Of a DNA stretch of 33,084 nt, positions 29,338 through 33,084 are shown piece by piece. The notes beneath the pieces were generated by a model. That model did not search any database, was not told the DNA's origin, and saw only the letters and a list, made by a program, of their open reading frames with translations. The number at the start of each line of letters is the position of its first letter. Position 1 is the first letter of the stretch. This DNA is from a virus: positions 1-33,084 of the IMG/VR virus record IMGVR_UViG_3300027494_000002, one strand, 5' to 3'. Both the position numbers and the translations under genes were made by a program.

Positions 29338-29638
29338 ATCTTTCCCGTAAATTACGCATCATTTTGTCGACAAGTTGCTTCTCTGACCGTTGCGATTCCT
29401 TCTCAGGAACATACCCACGGTCGTAAGCATCCCCAACCTCAACAGCTCCAGCGGCCCGATAAGCAGCGCGAAGCTTAGATTTGCTGGTATATATTTCTTT
29501 AGGATTTAACGGATTTCTCGTGGGAGGCATCTCGTCTTGTATGAATAAGTCCCTGCAAAAACGTTCTTTCTGAACTTCTTCAATTGGGACTACTTTTTGT
29601 TGAACTGGACAGTATTGAAACAGTTTATATTTGCTCAT
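29327..29638 (-). CDS. Conserved small protein next to scaffold
   Basis: This 103-aa basic protein starts SKYKLFQYCPVQQKVVPIEE. It carries NPLNPKEIYTSKSKLRAAYRA and ends KQLVDKMMRNLRERYGR. It looks like a small protein found in podophage head modules without known role. The start overlaps the preceding stop (TGATG). It may be an early morphogenesis factor. Confidence 0.65.
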   Translation of the reverse strand: MSKYKLFQYCPVQQKVVPIEEVQKERFCRDLFIQDEMPPTRNPLNPKEIYTSKSKLRAAYRAAGAVEVGDAYDRGYVPEKESQRSEKQLVDKMMRNLRERYGR

Positions 29639-29952
29639 CAGTCATCCATCACCAGGGCTAACAACAGCAGCTTAATACGCTTGGTGCGCTCTAAACCCTG
29701 TACCTCGTCTGGCTTTATGTTTTCATACATCTTTCCGCGAAGAATTGCACCTAGCTTTATAACGTCTACGGTGGCTGGTATTGCAACATCGGCCTGCCGT
29801 GCCTTGAGCAACTGAGCGGCAATCTCTTCTTCTAGTAGTTCATCCTCCCGCTTTTTACGGCGCTTTCGGTAAACGTCAAGGATGTCACTCGTGTCTGTAG
29901 TTTCTACTACACCGCCATACTGCTTTGGGTTTAGCAGGAGTAAAAGGCTCAT
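29638..29952 (-). CDS. Small protein after tail collar
   Basis: This 104-aa protein starts MSLLLLLNPKQYGGVVETTD, with ATG 29952 overlapping the collar stop (ATGA). A longer frame to 30132 is only antisense-like overlap. A charged helix follows (YRKRRKKREDELLEEEIAAQ), and a Leu-rich end. Proteins opening with SLLLLLNPKQYGG occur beside phage structural genes, function unknown. Confidence 0.7.
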   Translation of the reverse strand: MSLLLLLNPKQYGGVVETTDTSDILDVYRKRRKKREDELLEEEIAAQLLKARQADVAIPATVDVIKLGAILRGKMYENIKPDEVQGLERTKRIKLLLLALVMDD

Positions 29953-30479
29953 GCTGCTTTTATTATGTAGTTTACTACCAGGTAAGGTGGGTTTTGCGTT
30001 CCCGAAGTCATGGCAGCGTTGCCGTCCACGCCACCTGTAACAAGACCAATACGACCTGAAATAGTTGGTGCGGTGTACGAACCAGCCGAAGTATCTCCTT
30101 TTGGAGCTGTGGTTGTGAGAGATCCTCCCCATGCACTGTAGCCAGCAGGAGAATTAGTAACGGCAAGATCAGCTCCCGTCCCCATCCCGTGATAGTGAGC
30201 TGGTACGCTATGAGTATGGTCTACAGAGCCACCTGTTCCAGCAAGTGTATTTCCAGTGCCACTAGCAGCCTTACCCATGGGGAATCGCTGGCGAAGGTCT
30301 GGGAGACTAAAAGTAGTTCCACTTGGCGCTCCATAAGCCGTGCCTATTACATCAAACAGTTTGGGATAGTCGGATCTATTGAGACTACTACCATCGCATA
30401 TAAGCCAATTGGCAGGAGCAGTATTGGTATACCAAATCATTCCAGCGCCAACGGGAGTATCACCACCAAAGACAGGCAT
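29949..30479 (-). CDS. Phage tail collar domain protein
   Basis: This 176-aa protein has the tail-collar motif at about residues 8-65: PVGAGMIWYTNTAPANWLIC, DGSSLNRSDYPKLFDVIGTA and FSLPDLRQRFPMG. It continues with a His/Gly-rich DHTHSVPAHYHGMGTG region, as is usual for these fibre-tip or collar proteins (metal-binding in some). It follows a large virion protein and could be its tip. The start overlaps the previous stop as TAATG. Confidence 0.9.
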   Translation of the reverse strand: MPVFGGDTPVGAGMIWYTNTAPANWLICDGSSLNRSDYPKLFDVIGTAYGAPSGTTFSLPDLRQRFPMGKAASGTGNTLAGTGGSVDHTHSVPAHYHGMGTGADLAVTNSPAGYSAWGGSLTTTAPKGDTSAGSYTAPTISGRIGLVTGGVDGNAAMTSGTQNPPYLVVNYIIKAA

Positions 30480-32158
30480 TAGCTTATCTCCGTTACTCTC
30501 ATGCTTCCCGTAGGCGAGGTATCCCAGATAGCATCAATGGCACCAGTATACACTGGCACAGGAAGCTCTAACGTTTGGCCAGGTGTAAGCTTATACGAAA
30601 AGCTGGTCGTGCTTGCCGTTGCGCCAAGCTTTACATAGGCGTTCTTGTCGGTGTCATTAACCATAATTGCCATGCGACGATTGGCGTTACTGGCTAAGAT
30701 ACTAGTGCTTACAGCCGCAGAAACTACGCTTGTTATTGCACTTGAAGAGTATGTTTTAATAGCAACGTCTGGAAGTGTAAGAACGTCTACATCGCCGATG
30801 TTGTTAGTACCTGCTGGTAATGCTGTGGAAATAGTAACAGCGCCGGTATTACACGCGGTCACCTTGCCGTTTAAGGTAGACAAAGTTGATTCTGTCGCAG
30901 CACCAGTAGGCAATGAAACAGTGCCAGTAATATTAGTAATATTCCAAGTGCCAGACTGAGTAGCTGCAACGGTCCCGTCAACGGTAATAGACCCGCCATT
31001 ATCAGAGATTGGCACAGCAGTTTGGTTGCTTGCTATAGCTACTGGCAAGCTGTTTGCCATCGTGTTTTGGCCGACAATGCCTGTGATATCGCCAATAGCA
31101 GTAATGAGCGAACCAGACGGATTAACCTTTACGTTGTAGTACGTTCCACCACCAGTGCTTGAACGTCCGGCAATAATAGCACGAGTAAGATTAGCTAGAC
31201 TGTAATCCGTCAGAGTTTCAGTAATTGGATTGTAATCTGATGTAGTACCAGCCGCCCAACATGCTGTGTATATTGAAAGGTCTGTTACGCCATCTGCACT
31301 TTTTACGCACTCAATCTTCATTGGAAGATTAGGTGTTTCCATTGAAGGTGCAAGCTGACTGTTAGGTATGCGAATGGTGTGAAATGTTACCCACTTCCCA
31401 TCAGGACTAAAAACTTCAAAAAGAAATGACGCAGACCCAAGCCAAGCAAAACGTATACGATAGAGATTTGAGTAGGTAAGGTTAATAGCTTCTGGTGTAC
31501 CAGCGCGAGTAAAGATTGAGCCAACAGAACCATCAAGAGGATCGCCATTCCAGCTTGCTCTTGCGATTCTGGTATCAACGGTTGCAGAACGAAGGGTTAC
31601 GCCAAATGAGGCACCTTCATAACCAATGAACGCACCGTTATTTGTGTCGTATATACCAATGCGCTGGAAGGAGTTTGCAACGCCAGTCGTAAATGCTGCT
31701 GTAAAAAACGCATACTCTTCGTGTGCGGGACGGTAGTTACATTTGTAAACTGTCTCGCCTCTTGCTGCACCGTTTACGTTAGCACCCGTGCGGTATCGAG
31801 CATGGCCACCTGATATGGTTGCAGAACCACCAGCGGCAGTAGTGTTGGTGATAAGATTATTATCAAACGAGTCAAAGAAACTTAACTCAATCTCATTGTT
31901 TCGTCGGCCTCCGACACTGACGCCAAGAATGTCCGAGTTAGTTGTGATGTTGAAATACAAGCCGCCAGCGATTGCAGCGTTAATGCTTTGCAGAGTGTTT
32001 TCTGTGGCAAAGTCTGGAACGGTAAGATCCTCTGCGCCAGCACCGCCGTAGTCTACCGCGACTACCTGTACCTGTTCGCCACCTTTGTCGATGGTACGAA
32101 CAGGGATATCAGGGTTTACACTGGTAGGACTGTTGGATACCTCAACGTTGTCAGCCAC
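30479..32158 (-). CDS. Large virion structural protein
   Basis: This 559-aa protein starts with GTG 32158, GAGG being about nine bases upstream. The middle (about 85-305) is strand-rich, with NEIELSFFDSFDNNLITNTT and a pattern of short strands as in concanavalin/jelly-roll domains. The C-terminal half contains repeats common in phage fibres: NSLPVAIASNQTAVPISDNG, GTWNITNITGTVSLPTGAAT, NIGDVDVLTLP. Such proteins are head-associated or tail appendages. Its place between portal and collar suggests the shaft of the collar fibre. No catalytic site seen. Confidence 0.75.
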   Translation of the reverse strand: MADNVEVSNSPTSVNPDIPVRTIDKGGEQVQVVAVDYGGAGAEDLTVPDFATENTLQSINAAIAGGLYFNITTNSDILGVSVGGRRNNEIELSFFDSFDNNLITNTTAAGGSATISGGHARYRTGANVNGAARGETVYKCNYRPAHEEYAFFTAAFTTGVANSFQRIGIYDTNNGAFIGYEGASFGVTLRSATVDTRIARASWNGDPLDGSVGSIFTRAGTPEAINLTYSNLYRIRFAWLGSASFLFEVFSPDGKWVTFHTIRIPNSQLAPSMETPNLPMKIECVKSADGVTDLSIYTACWAAGTTSDYNPITETLTDYSLANLTRAIIAGRSSTGGGTYYNVKVNPSGSLITAIGDITGIVGQNTMANSLPVAIASNQTAVPISDNGGSITVDGTVAATQSGTWNITNITGTVSLPTGAATESTLSTLNGKVTACNTGAVTISTALPAGTNNIGDVDVLTLPDVAIKTYSSSAITSVVSAAVSTSILASNANRRMAIMVNDTDKNAYVKLGATASTTSFSYKLTPGQTLELPVPVYTGAIDAIWDTSPTGSMRVTEIS

Positions 32159-32160
32159 AA

Positions 32161-33084
32161 CTATGCCTCGTCATCAATGTTATTAAGTTCAATAGATGGG
32201 TTACCTAATTCATCCATCGTAACTTTACCAACTCGCCTTGATGCTTTCGGAATAATGTTATTTATCACAACTGGTTGCGATTCCGTTTTTGGCGCTGTCT
32301 GGATCGTTTGCATTGCCATTCGTAATCGCTCAAGTTCTTGCTCACCTGACAGTCTACGCTCTTCCATAAGCTTTTCAGACTCGGCTAAACGCACTCGCAT
32401 ACTTTCCAATTCAAGTTTTTGAATGTCGAGTATTTGAGCCATGCGATTAGTTTCTTGCTGTATAGCTTGTTTATTAGCATCGCTTGCAGACATTGCCTGT
32501 ACTTTAAGCATGTCTACTTGAACAGCGTTTCCTTTTACCTGCACTTCTTGTTGCGCAAGTACAAGCTCTTGTTGCTTCACATACTCGTTAAATTGCTGTG
32601 CTTGAATCTTTAACTGAGACTCTAACTGCTCACGTTGCATTTTCATCTGCGCTTCTTGGTAACTGATCAGATTTTTATCATGCGCATCAGTCATTTCCAT
32701 TTGCGTAGCTTGCAAACGAGCTTGTGCCTCAATTTGCGCAATTTGCATTCGGCCCTGTATTTCGAGCGTCTTAGGATCCGGAGGAGGCGGTTGTTTAGCT
32801 GCCTCTTCGCGAGCCGCAGAGATTTCACCGACTTGTTTAAGAGCTTTAGTAAAGATGCCATCAAGCTCCTTTCCTCCCTTAAATCGTTTGATTACGTTCT
32901 GGAACAACTGTATCGAGAACTCTAGCAAAGGTGGGTATTGCTCAATCAGAGCTTTCATCTGATTAAAAAACTCACCACACGTAGACATAAGTTGCGCACC
33001 TTCAGCTTGGTCTTGTGCTTGGTCAATAGCTACCATGCTGTCAGACGCAATTTGGATGCGGTAGTTAAACTGATCGTCATCACG
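32161..33084 (-). CDS. Portal protein, C-terminal part (continues from the left edge)
   Basis: This is the end of the 842-aa portal. The frame enters from 33084 (in frame with base 114 of the left copy) and stops at 32161. The part from about residue 655 (EIQGRMQIAQIEAQARLQAT) to about 800 (EKLMEERRLSGEQELERLRM) is one continuous Gln/Met/Glu-rich helix. It looks like a long coiled-coil barrel, as in P22 portal. The end is RVGKVTMDELGNPSIELNNI. The large virion gene starts three bases later. Confidence 0.85.
   Translation of the reverse strand, partial: RDDDQFNYRIQIASDSMVAIDQAQDQAEGAQLMSTCGEFFNQMKALIEQYPPLLEFSIQLFQNVIKRFKGGKELDGIFTKALKQVGEISAAREEAAKQPPPPDPKTLEIQGRMQIAQIEAQARLQATQMEMTDAHDKNLISYQEAQMKMQREQLESQLKIQAQQFNEYVKQQELVLAQQEVQVKGNAVQVDMLKVQAMSASDANKQAIQQETNRMAQILDIQKLELESMRVRLAESEKLMEERRLSGEQELERLRMAMQTIQTAPKTESQPVVINNIIPKASRRVGKVTMDELGNPSIELNNIDDEA
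32971..33084. repeat. Terminal direct repeat, copy 2 (contig overlap)
   Basis: These bases are identical to 1-114. Joining the two copies restores one uninterrupted portal frame, which supports circularity. No indels or mismatches occur between the two copies. Confidence 0.95.

Noticed and set aside
29953-30132. N-terminal extension of the 104-aa protein after the collar gene
   Set aside because: It lies wholly within the collar coding sequence in another frame. ATG 29952 forms the usual ATGA overlap.

Overview
The window is a nearly complete genome of a small tailed phage with podovirus-like (short-tail) architecture. Bases 1-114 are repeated exactly at 32971-33084, and the cut falls inside the portal gene. 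It is therefore best read as a circular contig of 32,970 bp opened at an arbitrary point. The genes include TerS/TerL, a portal with a long helical C-terminus, a scaffold, an HK97-type coat, a gp4-like adaptor, a beta-propeller nozzle candidate, ejection proteins with a transglycosylase, and a tail fibre with its chaperone. Lipobox and signal-peptide proteins in the early region, plus a DUF551 and a Lar-like protein, suggest a Gram-negative, probably proteobacterial, host. The exact host cannot be told from the sequence. No integrase, DNA polymerase or RNA polymerase gene was seen.

Layout. An intergenic control region (5093-5478) carries two tandem 17-bp palindromes and separates two long divergent units. 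Rightward (5479-12521) is the early unit: four tiny envelope proteins, an Erf-type annealing protein, a ribbon-helix-helix candidate, tRNA-Asn, an SSB-like protein ending in DDDDLPF, and several small nuclease-like proteins. A leftward island (8098-8904) interrupts it. This holds an excisionase-type HTH protein and a lambda-O-like initiator, with factor-independent terminators at 7924-7960 and 8660-8702. The middle of the initiator gene carries five palindromic iterons and three AT-rich 13-mers, which is the best candidate for the replication origin.

Leftward (5092 down to 1, joined to 32970, down to 12518) is one roughly 25-kb late unit. It runs: an XRE-like regulator, TerS, four small zinc-ribbon/DUF551 genes, TerL, portal, a large virion protein, tail collar, two small proteins, scaffold, coat, decoration and head-spike proteins, adaptor, ejection proteins, nozzle, transglycosylase, tail fibre, fibre chaperone and a lysis cassette. 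Most junctions are stop/start overlaps (TAATG, ATGA), which points to coupled translation. The early and late units converge at 12518-12521, where their stop codons overlap.

The most unusual signals are: (1) the iteron and 13-mer origin inside the initiator gene, where copies lie in different reading frames, so the DNA rather than the protein is conserved; (2) two intergenic hairpins around a decoration gene that share an identical 10-nt loop on unrelated 7-bp stems; (3) mutually exclusive hairpins before the lipoprotein gene; (4) an SSB-type acidic tip on a protein with no obvious OB-fold; (5) a head-spike-like gene pair resembling that of gene transfer agents.
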